DNA from: Chitinivibrio sp051745065
Lineage (GTDB): Bacteria; Fibrobacterota; Chitinivibrionia; Chitinivibrionales; Chitinivibrionaceae
DNA length: 41,075 nt
Reading direction: 5' to 3'
Assembly (NCBI GenBank): GCA_051745065.1
Contig: JBNJDQ010000005.1
Span: 1 to 41,075, forward strand
Shown: positions 33,711 to 41,075 of the stretch, one piece after another
How the letters are laid out: every line of letters begins with the position of its first letter
How positions within the stretch are numbered: position 1 is the stretch's first letter
Notes under the pieces: model-generated
What the model was told of the DNA's origin: nothing
What the model saw: only the letters and a program-made list of their open reading frames with translations
Databases searched by the model: none
Translations under genes and position numbers: made by a program

Positions 33711-35172
33711 GATCCGCTGCAATCCGGCCGGATTCGTAGATAGTGGGAAGGCCCGATCCCGGATGTGTTCCGCCTCCCACCAGATAGCAGCGCCGGACCT
33801 CTTCGAAGCGGTTATGCGGACGCAGATAGAGCATCTGATGGAGGTTATGTCCCAGGTTAAAGGTGGAGCCAATGTAGAGTTTATGGCGGTTCTCCCAGTC
33901 ATCGGGGGTAAGAACCTTTTCGGTTACAATATGATCCTCCAGATCCTTCATTCCCGTTCGTTCACGGATGCGGTCAAGAATTTTGCGGCGATAGTCAGCT
34001 GTCAACCGTTCATCCCAGGTAAAGGGAGAGCGGGTGTTGCTGACCGGAACCAGGACATACAGGGCGGAATGCCCTTCGGGGGCGAGGGTACTGTCCGTGA
34101 TGCTGGCATTGCGAACGTAGATGGACATATCGTCGGAAAGACGCCGTTCGGAGACTATGTCACCGATATTCTTTTTGTAATCATCGGCAAAGATAATCTG
34201 GTGATGGGGCTCGTCATAGAGCGTGTCCAGCCCCAGATAGAGCATAAAGGTGGAGCAGGAGAAGCTGCTTTTGCGCAACTTTTTACTGTTCCAGCGGCGG
34301 ATGACACCGGGGGCAAAGAGATTCTGCGCGGCGTATCCAAAGTCTGCATTCAGAATTACAGCATCAAAATCTTCCGTGGTGCCATCCTCAAGAATAACCC
34401 CGCGGGCGCGGCGCCGTTCATCCGTGAGAACCTGTTTTACCGGTGTGCTGCAGCGAATGGAGCCCTTTTCTTCCTCCACTACCTGTGCCATGGCTGCGGA
34501 TATTTGCGACAGCCCCCCTTCAACATGATCGATGCCGAAGGCGTGTTCCACATAGGGGATCATGGTGTAGAGCCCGGGGCATTCCCACGGTGACATGCCC
34601 AGGTATTTGGCCTGAAAAGTAAAGGCCGTACGCAGGGTGTCGTTGGAGAAATACTCACCGAGGACGCCGTAGAGGGATTTGCCGATGGAGAGATGAGGCG
34701 CTGCTTTCAGCACCGTGGGGGCCATCATGGAAAGGGGGGAGTCGTAGGGGCGTTTCAGACAGGGGTACATGTGGGTATACCGCACCTTTTCTCTTTCCAG
34801 AAGACGGTCATAGCCTTTCTCCTGGCCGGGAAAGAGCCGGGCGATCTGGGCACGCATTTTTTCATGATCACTGGTCGGTTCGATGGTTACATCCCGAAAG
34901 ACAAGACGATACATGGGATCAAGACGGGTCAGGGTGCAGTAATCATCCAGGGAGCGGCCGGTTTTGCGGAAAACCTCGCGCAGGATATAGGTCATCATAA
35001 GAAAGGTTGGGCCGAGATCAAAACGATAGCCCTCCTGTTCGATGCAGCCGTTGCGGCCGCCGGGATGCTCTTCGCGCTCAAAGACTGTTACATCGTATCC
35101 GCGGTGAGCCAGAAGCATGGCCGATGTCAGACCTCCCGGTCCGGCGCCGACAACTGCAATTCGTGGTGCCAT
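33685..35172 (-). CDS. crtN: CrtN-like diapophytoene desaturase
   Basis: This 495-residue FAD amine-oxidase-type desaturase has VVGAGPGGLTSAMLLAHRG at the N-terminus and the C-terminal GGGTHPGSGLP FAD motif of carotenoid desaturases. RFDLGPTFLMM, YLGMSPWECPGLYTMIP and CSTFMLYLGLD align closely with Staphylococcus aureus CrtN, better than with C40 CrtI as I recall them. It would introduce double bonds into 4,4'-diapophytoene to make diaponeurosporene. GAGAGGAG precedes the ATG. It follows aldH after 14 bp on the same strand. The exact number of desaturations cannot be predicted. Confidence 0.87.
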   Translation of the reverse strand: MAPRIAVVGAGPGGLTSAMLLAHRGYDVTVFEREEHPGGRNGCIEQEGYRFDLGPTFLMMTYILREVFRKTGRSLDDYCTLTRLDPMYRLVFRDVTIEPTSDHEKMRAQIARLFPGQEKGYDRLLEREKVRYTHMYPCLKRPYDSPLSMMAPTVLKAAPHLSIGKSLYGVLGEYFSNDTLRTAFTFQAKYLGMSPWECPGLYTMIPYVEHAFGIDHVEGGLSQISAAMAQVVEEEKGSIRCSTPVKQVLTDERRRARGVILEDGTTEDFDAVILNADFGYAAQNLFAPGVIRRWNSKKLRKSSFSCSTFMLYLGLDTLYDEPHHQIIFADDYKKNIGDIVSERRLSDDMSIYVRNASITDSTLAPEGHSALYVLVPVSNTRSPFTWDERLTADYRRKILDRIRERTGMKDLEDHIVTEKVLTPDDWENRHKLYIGSTFNLGHNLHQMLYLRPHNRFEEVRRCYLVGGGTHPGSGLPTIYESGRIAADLIEEDLPR

Positions 35173-35186
35173 AGTATCTGCTCCTC

Positions 35187-36566
35187 TCAGAGTATTTTGG
35201 TAAACATTTTTATCATTTTGGAAACCAAGGAACCGTAGGGCGGATAAAGCCCGGGCAATTCCAGAGAAGGATGTTTGCGTACCACTGTCCGGGTTGTGCT
35301 GAAGGTGGTGAACCCCTCTTTGCCGTGGTATCGGCCGATGCCGCTTTGACCGGCCCCGCCGAAGGGGAGCATGGGATCGGCCATGCGGTGGAGGGTACCG
35401 TTCATAACCAGGGATCCCGCCATGGTGCGGCTGCGAAGACGCTGAGCAAGCGCGCGGTCGCCGAAGCCGTACACCGCAAGAGGGTGAGTTACCCGAGGTT
35501 GTTCCTCCACGGCCTGGTCAATGCTTTCCACTGCAATGACCGGCAGGACGGGGCCGAAGATTTCCTCCTGCAGATCAGGAGATTCCTGATCCGCGGCACA
35601 ACGTATCACCGTGGGGGCTATGTAGTTTTGCTCCCGGTCATGGTCTCCGCCCGTGAGTATCTCTCCCGCGGAAAGCCAGGGAAGGAGGCTCTCAAAATGC
35701 GGAGTGTCAATAATTCTGCTGTAGTTTTTCGACTCCTCGGGGGTACTGCCGTACATCTCCTCCACAGCACGGATCAGTTCAGCTTCGAACTCCTCAGCAA
35801 CCGCCTGTGCAACATAGCAGTGATTCGGGGCGACACAGGTCTGGCCGGCATTGAAAAACTTCCCCCAGACAATGCGCCGTGCTGCCTGGCGCAGGTTCGC
35901 CGATTCGGCAACATAGGCCGGGTTGGCCCCGCCCAGTTCCAGCAGAACCGGAATCGCCCGGACTGCGGCATCGCGCATGACCGCCCGCCCCGTTGCGACG
36001 GATCCCGTAAAGCAGACCATATCGACATGGTGCTGAATGAGGCCGCGAAGATCCTCCACAGGAGCATCAATGCAGGCAACTTCTCCGGGAAGAAAATAGC
36101 GCGGAATAATCCGGTTGAGCAGACGTGCTGTGTGTGGGGCCCGTTCAGACGGTTTGATCAGGGCGGTGTTTCCTGCGGCAAGGGCGCCGATAAGCGGGGA
36201 GAGGAGTAACTGCAGGGGGTAGTTGAAGGGGGCGATAATCAAAACCGTGCCGTGGGGAATCTGTTCGGTTTCCACACGTCCGGGAAACATCAAAGGAGAA
36301 GTACCCCGTTTCTGCGGTTTCATCCAGGAATGCAGTTTTTTGAGGACCTTCTGTATCTCCATACGCAGGAAGGCAATCTCCGCAGTCCAGGACTCCATTT
36401 CCGGGCGTCCCAGATCGGCATGAAGTGCTTCAAGGAGAGGTTTCTCCTCGCTCTCGATAAGGTCTTTCAGCTTTTTCAGGACATCGCGCCGGTACGTTTC
36501 GGTGCGGGTGATGCCCGTATCGAAACTGCTTTTCTGGCGCTGCACTGTTTTGAGTATCTTTTCCAT
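35187..36566 (-). CDS. aldH: Class 3-type aldehyde dehydrogenase, likely carotenoid aldehyde oxidation
   Basis: This 459-residue NAD(P) aldehyde dehydrogenase has PFNYPLQLLLSPLIGALAAG, the catalytic glutamate in LELGGANP, the nucleophile cysteine in FFNAGQTC, EEIFGPVLPV and PFGGAGQSGIGRYHGKEG. Its size and C-terminal membrane-like tail fit class 3 enzymes that act on long-chain lipophilic aldehydes. In staphyloxanthin synthesis AldH oxidises 4,4'-diaponeurosporenal to the acid. Location between crtN and divergent crtPQO supports that role here. It is the first gene of the minus-strand arm, facing the TPR gene across 84 bp. Confidence 0.87.
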   Translation of the reverse strand: MEKILKTVQRQKSSFDTGITRTETYRRDVLKKLKDLIESEEKPLLEALHADLGRPEMESWTAEIAFLRMEIQKVLKKLHSWMKPQKRGTSPLMFPGRVETEQIPHGTVLIIAPFNYPLQLLLSPLIGALAAGNTALIKPSERAPHTARLLNRIIPRYFLPGEVACIDAPVEDLRGLIQHHVDMVCFTGSVATGRAVMRDAAVRAIPVLLELGGANPAYVAESANLRQAARRIVWGKFFNAGQTCVAPNHCYVAQAVAEEFEAELIRAVEEMYGSTPEESKNYSRIIDTPHFESLLPWLSAGEILTGGDHDREQNYIAPTVIRCAADQESPDLQEEIFGPVLPVIAVESIDQAVEEQPRVTHPLAVYGFGDRALAQRLRSRTMAGSLVMNGTLHRMADPMLPFGGAGQSGIGRYHGKEGFTTFSTTRTVVRKHPSLELPGLYPPYGSLVSKMIKMFTKIL

Positions 36567-36592
36567 AAATGTATGGTACCCCGAATGTTCCT

Positions 36593-36624
36593 ATTATAGA
36601 TTTAGATTCATACAATAATATAAT
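36593..36624. promoter_or_regulatory. Divergent -10 elements of the carotenoid cluster
   Basis: Perfect TATAAT boxes occur on both strands in the 84-bp gap: 36619-36624 on plus (27 bp before the TPR gene) and 36593-36598 on minus (27 bp before aldH). The -35 boxes are poor on both sides, which could mean an activator or an alternative sigma factor. The DNA between is AT-rich. No clear operator palindrome was seen. Confidence 0.45.
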
Positions 36625-36650
36625 GGTCGCAGAGGTTTTGCGGTAAAATT

Positions 36651-37382
36651 ATGAAGAAGAAATGCTTTTTCCCGATCCTGCTCATCCTGCTTTTTTCCCG
36701 CGGATTCACCGTGGGGGCACAGTCCCTGCAGAGCGCCTTTGACAGTGCCTATGCACAGTGGAGTGATACTCTCTTCAGAGAGGTGGAGAAACAGGCGGAG
36801 AATAATCTCTACTGGCGCAGTGTCGCCGGCTTTCACCGGGTAAATTTTTATCTTTACGGCTTTGACAGGGATCGCAATAAAAAAAAGGCTCTCCGCTGTA
36901 TGGACAGGGTGCTTACGGATCTGCAAAGGATCCCTTCAGGGGCGCCGCACCGGGCAGAACTCTTTGCCCTGCGTGCAACCCTGCGCGGCATCAGAATTAC
37001 CCTGCGTCCGCTCTCGGGGCCGGTGGCCGGTCCGAAAGTGCAGCAGGATCTGGACCGGGCCATGGCCGCAGACAGCACGAACCCCCGTGTTTTGTACCTG
37101 CTCGGGGTCAGCTACTATCATATGCCGAAGCTTTTCGGCGGCGGTTTTGAGAAAAGCAGGCCCTACCTTCTCAGAAGTGTGCGATTTTTTGCCGAAGAGA
37201 GAAACCGGGGAACGGAAACACGCTGGGGCTACAGTACGGCCCTTTCCTTTCTGGGAGAGATTCATGTAAAACAGGGGCAGTACGCTGCGGCCCGCGGATG
37301 GTATACAAAGGCCCTGAAAGTCAATCCCCGGGACGGCCTGGCCCGCCGGGGGCTTGCACAGCTTGGGCAGAAAGGTAAATGA
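36651..37382 (+). CDS. Exported TPR-like protein in carotenoid operon
   Basis: This 243-residue protein has a signal peptide (about 1-23, ending VGAQ). The mature part is all-helical, with TPR-type repeats clearest at about 125-165 (ADSTNPRVLYLLGVSYYHMP) and 195-240 (GEIHVKQGQYAAARGWYTKA). An FGGGFEKSRPYL motif resembles one common in TRAP-T/TPR periplasmic proteins. It is not part of the staphylococcal crt operon. It is spaced 1 bp before crtP and is the promoter-proximal gene, so it should be cotranscribed. Role unknown; a periplasmic scaffold for pigment or membrane assembly is speculation. Confidence 0.75.
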   Translation: MKKKCFFPILLILLFSRGFTVGAQSLQSAFDSAYAQWSDTLFREVEKQAENNLYWRSVAGFHRVNFYLYGFDRDRNKKKALRCMDRVLTDLQRIPSGAPHRAELFALRATLRGIRITLRPLSGPVAGPKVQQDLDRAMAADSTNPRVLYLLGVSYYHMPKLFGGGFEKSRPYLLRSVRFFAEERNRGTETRWGYSTALSFLGEIHVKQGQYAAARGWYTKALKVNPRDGLARRGLAQLGQKGK

Positions 37383-37383
37383 T

Positions 37384-38883
37384 ATGACGCAGAACAAAAA
37401 ATCAGCTGTAATTATCGGGGGCGGACTGGGAGGTCTGTCAACGGCCGTATCTTTGGCCAATCGGGGCTATGCGGTGCGCCTCTTTGAAAAGAATGAGCAT
37501 CTCGGCGGAAAGCTGAATCAAAAAGAAATGCAGGGGTTCACCTTTGATCTGGGGCCCTCGATTCTGACCATGCCCCGCATATTCCGCCGCCTCTTTCAGG
37601 AAGCGGGAAAGTCCATGGATGACTACTGCCGTATTATTCCCCTGCAGCGGCATTGGCGTAATATTTTTGAGTCAGGGCCGACCTTTGATTTCTTCAGTTC
37701 CCCGGAGAAGACCGCGGCCCATCTGGAGGAACATTTTCCCGGTGCGGGAAAGCAGTTTACGGCGTACATGGCCTATCTTCGGCGGCAGCTGCGCATTATC
37801 GATGCGGGGTATTTTGAGAAGGGGATTGACACCTTTGGCGGAATGTTCCGGGGAACTCCCCTGAAGGATCTGATCTTCGGCCTGGATAACTATCACTCCA
37901 TGCACAGCACGAATACCTCCTTCTTTGGGAATACCCCCCTGCGCGATGCCTTTGATTACTTTATCAAATATGTGGGTTCCTCCGCCCTGGATGCACCGGG
38001 GTTTATGAATATTCTTCCGGCGGTCCAGTTTGAGGAGGGGCTCTGGTATGTTGAGGGAGGAATGTTCAATCTCTCCCGCGCTCTTGTCCGCCTTGCAGAG
38101 GATCTCGGAGTGGAACTGAACACGGGCACCGAAGTAACCAGAATTATCCGCAGGGATGGTTCCGCCCGGGGTGTTGTCTGTGCCGGGGGTGAAGAGGTTT
38201 CGGCTGATCTGGTTGTCTCCAATATGGAGGTAATTCCGGCCATGAAGCGGCTTCTTGATGCACCGCAGAAAAACATTACCCGCATGGAGCACCGCTTTGG
38301 GCCGGCCTGTTCCGGTCTGGTTCTTCATTTGGGGCTGGATAAAATCTACGATCAGCTGGGGCATCACAGCTTTATCTATTCAAATGATCAGACCGATCAT
38401 TTCAACCGGGTCTTTCGACAGGGAAAACTTCCGGATGATCCCACCCTCTACGTGGTGGCGGTTACCCGCACAGATCCCTCGCAGGCTCCCGAAGGATGCG
38501 ATAATATCAAAATTCTGCCCCATATCCCGCCCATTGATCCGGATAATCCCTTTTCGCCGCAGGAATACGATGCTCTGGCGGAGCTGTGCCTTGACAAGAT
38601 GGAGCGTGCCGGGCTGCGGGATATTCGCAAACATATTATTGTGCGCGATCAGTGGACTCCCGTGGATATCGAGGCGAATTACTACTCCAACCGCGGCGCG
38701 ATTTACGGCGTGGAGAGTAAGCACTGGCGCAATTTTGCCCTGAAGGCACCGAAAAAATATCCCCACCTGAAGAATCTCTGGTTTACGGGGGGATCGGTCA
38801 ATCCCGGTGGCGGTATGCCCATGGCAGTTCTCTCCGGTTACAACGCAGCGCGACAGATCTGCGGGGAGATGCCCCTGTTATGA
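37384..38883 (+). CDS. crtP: CrtP-like diaponeurosporene oxidase
   Basis: This 499-residue FAD carotenoid oxidase has VIIGGGLGGLSTAVSLANRG, FDLGPSILTMP, YFIKYVGSSALDAPG, GLWYVEGG, VVSNMEVIPAMK, RKHIIVRDQWTP, NRGAIYGVES and FTGGSVNPGGGMPM. These blocks are nearly those of S. aureus CrtP, which oxidises the terminal methyl of 4,4'-diaponeurosporene. AAGG precedes the ATG, which lies just after the TPR stop. The gene overlaps crtQ by ATGA. It is clearly a different paralogue from crtN on the opposite strand. Confidence 0.93.
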   Translation: MTQNKKSAVIIGGGLGGLSTAVSLANRGYAVRLFEKNEHLGGKLNQKEMQGFTFDLGPSILTMPRIFRRLFQEAGKSMDDYCRIIPLQRHWRNIFESGPTFDFFSSPEKTAAHLEEHFPGAGKQFTAYMAYLRRQLRIIDAGYFEKGIDTFGGMFRGTPLKDLIFGLDNYHSMHSTNTSFFGNTPLRDAFDYFIKYVGSSALDAPGFMNILPAVQFEEGLWYVEGGMFNLSRALVRLAEDLGVELNTGTEVTRIIRRDGSARGVVCAGGEEVSADLVVSNMEVIPAMKRLLDAPQKNITRMEHRFGPACSGLVLHLGLDKIYDQLGHHSFIYSNDQTDHFNRVFRQGKLPDDPTLYVVAVTRTDPSQAPEGCDNIKILPHIPPIDPDNPFSPQEYDALAELCLDKMERAGLRDIRKHIIVRDQWTPVDIEANYYSNRGAIYGVESKHWRNFALKAPKKYPHLKNLWFTGGSVNPGGGMPMAVLSGYNAARQICGEMPLL

Positions 38884-39968
38884 TACTCCTCTGGATTACT
38901 GCGGCCGTGGCCCTCATTGGCGCACTTGCCCCGTGGATTCTCTTTTCACGGCCCCGCACGCTTCCTGAAACCGAAGGGAGCGAAGAGGTACCGGCGGATT
39001 GCTCCGTCATTATTCCCGCCCGCAACGAGGAACACCGCCTGCCGGCTCTGCTTGAGTCGCTGAATAAACAGACTGTTTTGCCGCGGGAAATCATTGTTGC
39101 CGATGACGGTTCCACGGACGGCACCGCCGCCTGTGCCCGCCGGTATGGCGCGACGGTTGTACCGGTTCTGCGCACGGACACCTCCTGGACGGGCAAGACC
39201 GGTGCTCTTGCGGCGGGGGCCGAGGTTGCTCAGGGCACCTGGCTCTGTTTCTGCGATGCCGATATCAATGCCGGGCCCCGCCTTTTTGCAAAGCTATTTG
39301 GCAGCACTCCGGCGCCCTCCGAGATTATCTCGATTCAGCCGCGCCACCGGGTGTATTGCCTGTACGAACAGCTTTCCATGCTTTTTAATATGCTGATTCT
39401 CATGGGGGTTGGTGGTTTTTCCGTCCTTCCCCTGAAGCCGTCCGGGGCCTTTGGTCCCTTTCTCTGCATTCATCGGGAGCGCTACTTTGGCGGCGGCGGA
39501 CATCGGGGGGTACGGCGAAAGATTCTGGAACATCTCAGCTTTGGGCGGGAGCACATCGATCGCGGCGGTTCTCTGCGTCTCTACACGGGAGGCAGTGACC
39601 TGACCTTCCGCATGTATCCTGCGGGCTTTAAAGACCTGTGGGACGGCTGGGTGAAGGGTTTTTCCTCCGGTGCCGGGGCCAGCAGAGCGCCCTTTCTGAT
39701 TCTGTCCATTCTCTGGATCGGGGCCATGCTGGCTGCTCCGGCGGGGATTCTGCTCACAGAGGGCGCCGATCTGATCTTTGCCGGGGCGCTGTGCTCTCTG
39801 GCCGTGCATTTACTGATCTATCTGCGGCAGGTGGGGTCGTTCTCCCTGCTGAATATTCTGATCCTGCCCCTGCACGGGGTATTCTTTATAATCCTTTTTA
39901 CCTGGTCCGCCGTACGGGTGAATCTGCTGCACCGGGTTACCTGGAAAGGGCGGGAGGTGCAGCAATGA
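38880..39968 (+). CDS. crtQ: CrtQ-like diaponeurosporenoate glycosyltransferase
   Basis: This 362-residue membrane-bound family 2 glycosyltransferase has an N-terminal membrane helix. The GT-A motifs are VIIPARNEEHRLP, VADDGSTDGTA, the metal-binding CDADI, and an AFGPF/GGHRGVRRKI acceptor region. FRMYPAGFKDLWDGWVKG is followed by 3-4 C-terminal membrane helices and TWKGREV. The same order and motifs are found in S. aureus CrtQ, which esterifies glucose to the carotenoid acid. The start overlaps the crtP stop, and the crtO start overlaps its own stop; both are ATGA couplings. Confidence 0.92.
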   Translation: MILLWITAAVALIGALAPWILFSRPRTLPETEGSEEVPADCSVIIPARNEEHRLPALLESLNKQTVLPREIIVADDGSTDGTAACARRYGATVVPVLRTDTSWTGKTGALAAGAEVAQGTWLCFCDADINAGPRLFAKLFGSTPAPSEIISIQPRHRVYCLYEQLSMLFNMLILMGVGGFSVLPLKPSGAFGPFLCIHRERYFGGGGHRGVRRKILEHLSFGREHIDRGGSLRLYTGGSDLTFRMYPAGFKDLWDGWVKGFSSGAGASRAPFLILSILWIGAMLAAPAGILLTEGADLIFAGALCSLAVHLLIYLRQVGSFSLLNILILPLHGVFFIILFTWSAVRVNLLHRVTWKGREVQQ

Positions 39969-40462
39969 CCTTGCCCCTGTGGGAGCCGGATCCCGTGGTT
40001 CTGGCTGCTCTCAATACGGCGGTCTGGTTCTTTCTGCAGATGGGCATTGCCTGGCTCGGAACACGCCTGCCTGCAAAGCTCGTTCCCGTGGGGTGGCGTT
40101 TTTTTGATTCCGGTCCGGTGCAGGGGCGGCTCTGCGCATTTTTTCAGGTAAAGCGCTGGAAGCATCTTGCTCCGGACGGAGCGGCGCTCTTTGCCGGAGG
40201 GGTTGCCAAGGCACATCTGTCCGGACGCAAAGATCCGGCGGCTCTCCGTATCTATCTGCGCGAAACCTGCCGGGGAGAGCTGGTACACTGGGCGGTTCTC
40301 TGTGCGGTCCCGCTCTTTTTTCTCTTCAATCCTCCCGCCGTCTGGTGGGTTCATTATGCTGTGGGGCTGTGTCTGAACCTTCCCTGTATTCTCATTCAGC
40401 GCTGCAACCGTCCCCGATTGAAAAAAGTGATTCTGCGTTTGGAAGAACAACAGAAAGAATAG
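39965..40462 (+). CDS. crtO: CrtO-like glycosyl-diaponeurosporenoate acyltransferase
   Basis: This 165-residue membrane protein shares with S. aureus CrtO the elements NTAVWFF...AWLGTRLPAKL, QVKRWKHLAPDG, RGELVHWAVL, and the C-terminal LCLNLPCILIQRCNRPRL. In staphyloxanthin synthesis this enzyme acylates the glucose C6'' with a fatty acid, the last step. The start at 39965 has GGGAGG upstream and an ATGA overlap with crtQ. A longer frame that begins inside crtQ is not used. Confidence 0.9.
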   Translation: MTLPLWEPDPVVLAALNTAVWFFLQMGIAWLGTRLPAKLVPVGWRFFDSGPVQGRLCAFFQVKRWKHLAPDGAALFAGGVAKAHLSGRKDPAALRIYLRETCRGELVHWAVLCAVPLFFLFNPPAVWWVHYAVGLCLNLPCILIQRCNRPRLKKVILRLEEQQKE

Positions 40463-40466
40463 GCTC

Positions 40467-40700
40467 ATGGATTCCATTACCATCATTGAAGGGGATATTA
40501 CCACAGCACGGACCGATGCTATTGTCAACGCTGCCAATGGGCGTATGCTCGGCGGCGGTGGCGTGGACGGTGCCATTCACCGCGCGGCGGGGCCTGCCCT
40601 GTATGAAGCCTGCCTGCAGAAAGCCCGCCTGGAGTCCTCTGGATATCCGCTTTTTTCTGCGTGGCGCCGGAATGGTGCGTATCTGGGAGGGGGAGCGTAA
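40467..40700 (+). pseudogene. Truncated macro-domain protein
   Basis: This 77-residue frame begins as a normal ADP-ribose-binding macro domain: MDSITIIEGDITTARTDAI, VNAANGRMLGGGGVDGAIHR and AAGPALYEACLQ contain the ligand-binding Asn and GGGGVDGAIH loop. After about residue 50 (near 40620) the match stops. The remaining residues (RLESSGYPLFSAWRRNG...) have no macro counterpart, and the expected second half of about 100 residues is in none of the three frames before the next gene. It begins 4 bp after crtO. A deletion or recombination remnant is the best reading; a functional mini-protein is less likely. Confidence 0.7.
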
Positions 40701-40809
40701 TCGTCTGAGTTAGAATGGGGTTTCGGTGAACATGGCGGAATTTATGCAGTTTTTTTATGCGCACATATCATATTAGGCGTATCACAAGTATCAGTCAGTT
40801 GGAGTCAGT

Positions 40810-41075
40810 ATGTCTGAAAAAAAACTTCCCCCGCATCTTGAAGAACCACAGGTTACATTGCTGAATGATTCTCCCATTGATGAAACAACCGATCTCTTCA
40901 ATTGCAACGAAAAGCTGCGACCACTTTACGACACGCTCCGTCATCAGAATACCCAATGCCCGCTGACCATCGCTGTTACGGGGAAATGGGGCACGGGCAA
41001 AACCTCCTCCATGCGATTTTTGAAGAAAAGGCTGGAAGAGTGGACACTCCATACCCATGGTATACATAAGGCTTC
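40810..41075 (+). CDS. KAP-family P-loop NTPase (N-terminus only)
   Basis: The open frame from the ATG at 40810 (GGAG 6 nt upstream) runs off the window after 88 codons. The N-terminus carries a DLFNCNEKLRPLYDTL helix, typically before the nucleotide site, then IAVTGKWGTGKTSSMRFLKK. The G-x-W-G-x-G-K-T-S Walker A is typical of KAP NTPases. Such proteins are often membrane-associated and are found in phage-defence or accessory loci, but the family is broad. The 109-bp gap upstream has no clear terminator or promoter. Confidence 0.75.
   Translation, partial: MSEKKLPPHLEEPQVTLLNDSPIDETTDLFNCNEKLRPLYDTLRHQNTQCPLTIAVTGKWGTGKTSSMRFLKKRLEEWTLHTHGIHKA

Noticed and set aside
33763..34593. 276-codon plus-strand open frame
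   Set aside because: Antisense to crtN, which has full family motifs; it reads as low-meaning sequence.
35271..36209. 312-codon plus-strand open frame
   Set aside because: Antisense to aldH; no ribosome site and no domain.
35187..36566. LELGGANP instead of LELGGKSP in the aldehyde dehydrogenase as a lost catalytic residue
   Set aside because: The residue after GG varies in this superfamily. The catalytic Glu and Cys are both present.
37672..38367. 231-codon minus-strand open frame
   Set aside because: Antisense to crtP; no domain or start signal.
39638..39964. Upstream in-frame extension of crtO
   Set aside because: It lies inside crtQ. The ATG at 39965 gives the family N-terminus and has GGGAGG.
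1..41075. CRISPR arrays, tRNA or rRNA genes, insertion sequences
   Set aside because: No regularly spaced repeats, cloverleaf, rRNA signature or transposase motif was recognised by eye. A tRNAscan or ISfinder search was not possible.

Overview
The window looks like the origin-proximal part of a bacterial chromosome. Candidate organism: a diderm (Gram-negative-type) anaerobe or oxygen-tolerant anaerobe. The supporting signs are an outer-membrane-type polysaccharide export protein, a predicted lipoprotein, a predicted beta-barrel, a bactofilin, a trimodular flavodiiron oxygen-scavenging protein, and lamin-tail/FlgD-Ig-type secreted proteins. A Fibrobacterota/Chitinivibrionia-like lineage is my best guess, at low confidence.

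Layout. 1-9305 is mostly minus strand: an O2/peroxide defence pair (flavodiiron-rubredoxin-NADH reductase fusion, cut by the window edge, plus a Bcp peroxiredoxin behind a PerR-like palindrome), a PAS/GAF/GGDEF diguanylate cyclase, one plus-strand serine-hydrolase lipoprotein, and an operon of two small exported proteins, fabG and asd. At 9306-9834 lies a 529-bp AT-rich gap with a perfect DnaA box, and gene direction switches there from minus to plus. This is a candidate oriC, although dnaA itself is absent. 9835-17999 runs dnaN-recF-dciA, then a cell-surface polysaccharide block (polyprenyl-phosphate sugar-1-phosphate transferase with a receiver-like tail, a membrane-anchored degenerate receiver, a six-SLBB exporter), then miaB. 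A minus-strand patatin/ferritin-like pair (18020-19444) is divergent from a DUF2892-PAS-HD-GYP gene and a small conserved protein.

21.2-29.3 kb is one long co-directional series: mnmG, a degenerate rsmG, parA, parB, an M23 peptidase, a bactofilin, hom and thrC. Two perfect 16-bp parS sites bracket mnmG. It ends in two overlapping, mutually exclusive hairpins. 29.4-33.7 kb holds an aminotransferase, a HAD phosphatase, a lamin-tail secreted protein and a predicted barrel.

33.7-40.5 kb is a divergent staphyloxanthin-type C30 carotenoid cluster: aldH-crtN on the minus strand, and TPR-crtP-crtQ-crtO on the plus strand. No crtM is in the window. The right edge has a truncated macro-domain gene and the start of a KAP-type P-loop NTPase, possibly the beginning of an accessory or defence region.

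Themes: chromosome replication and segregation; envelope shape and polysaccharide; c-di-GMP turnover (one synthase, one predicted hydrolase); aspartate-family amino acids (asd, hom, thrC); oxygen defence; and membrane carotenoids. No tRNA, rRNA, CRISPR array or transposase was recognised.
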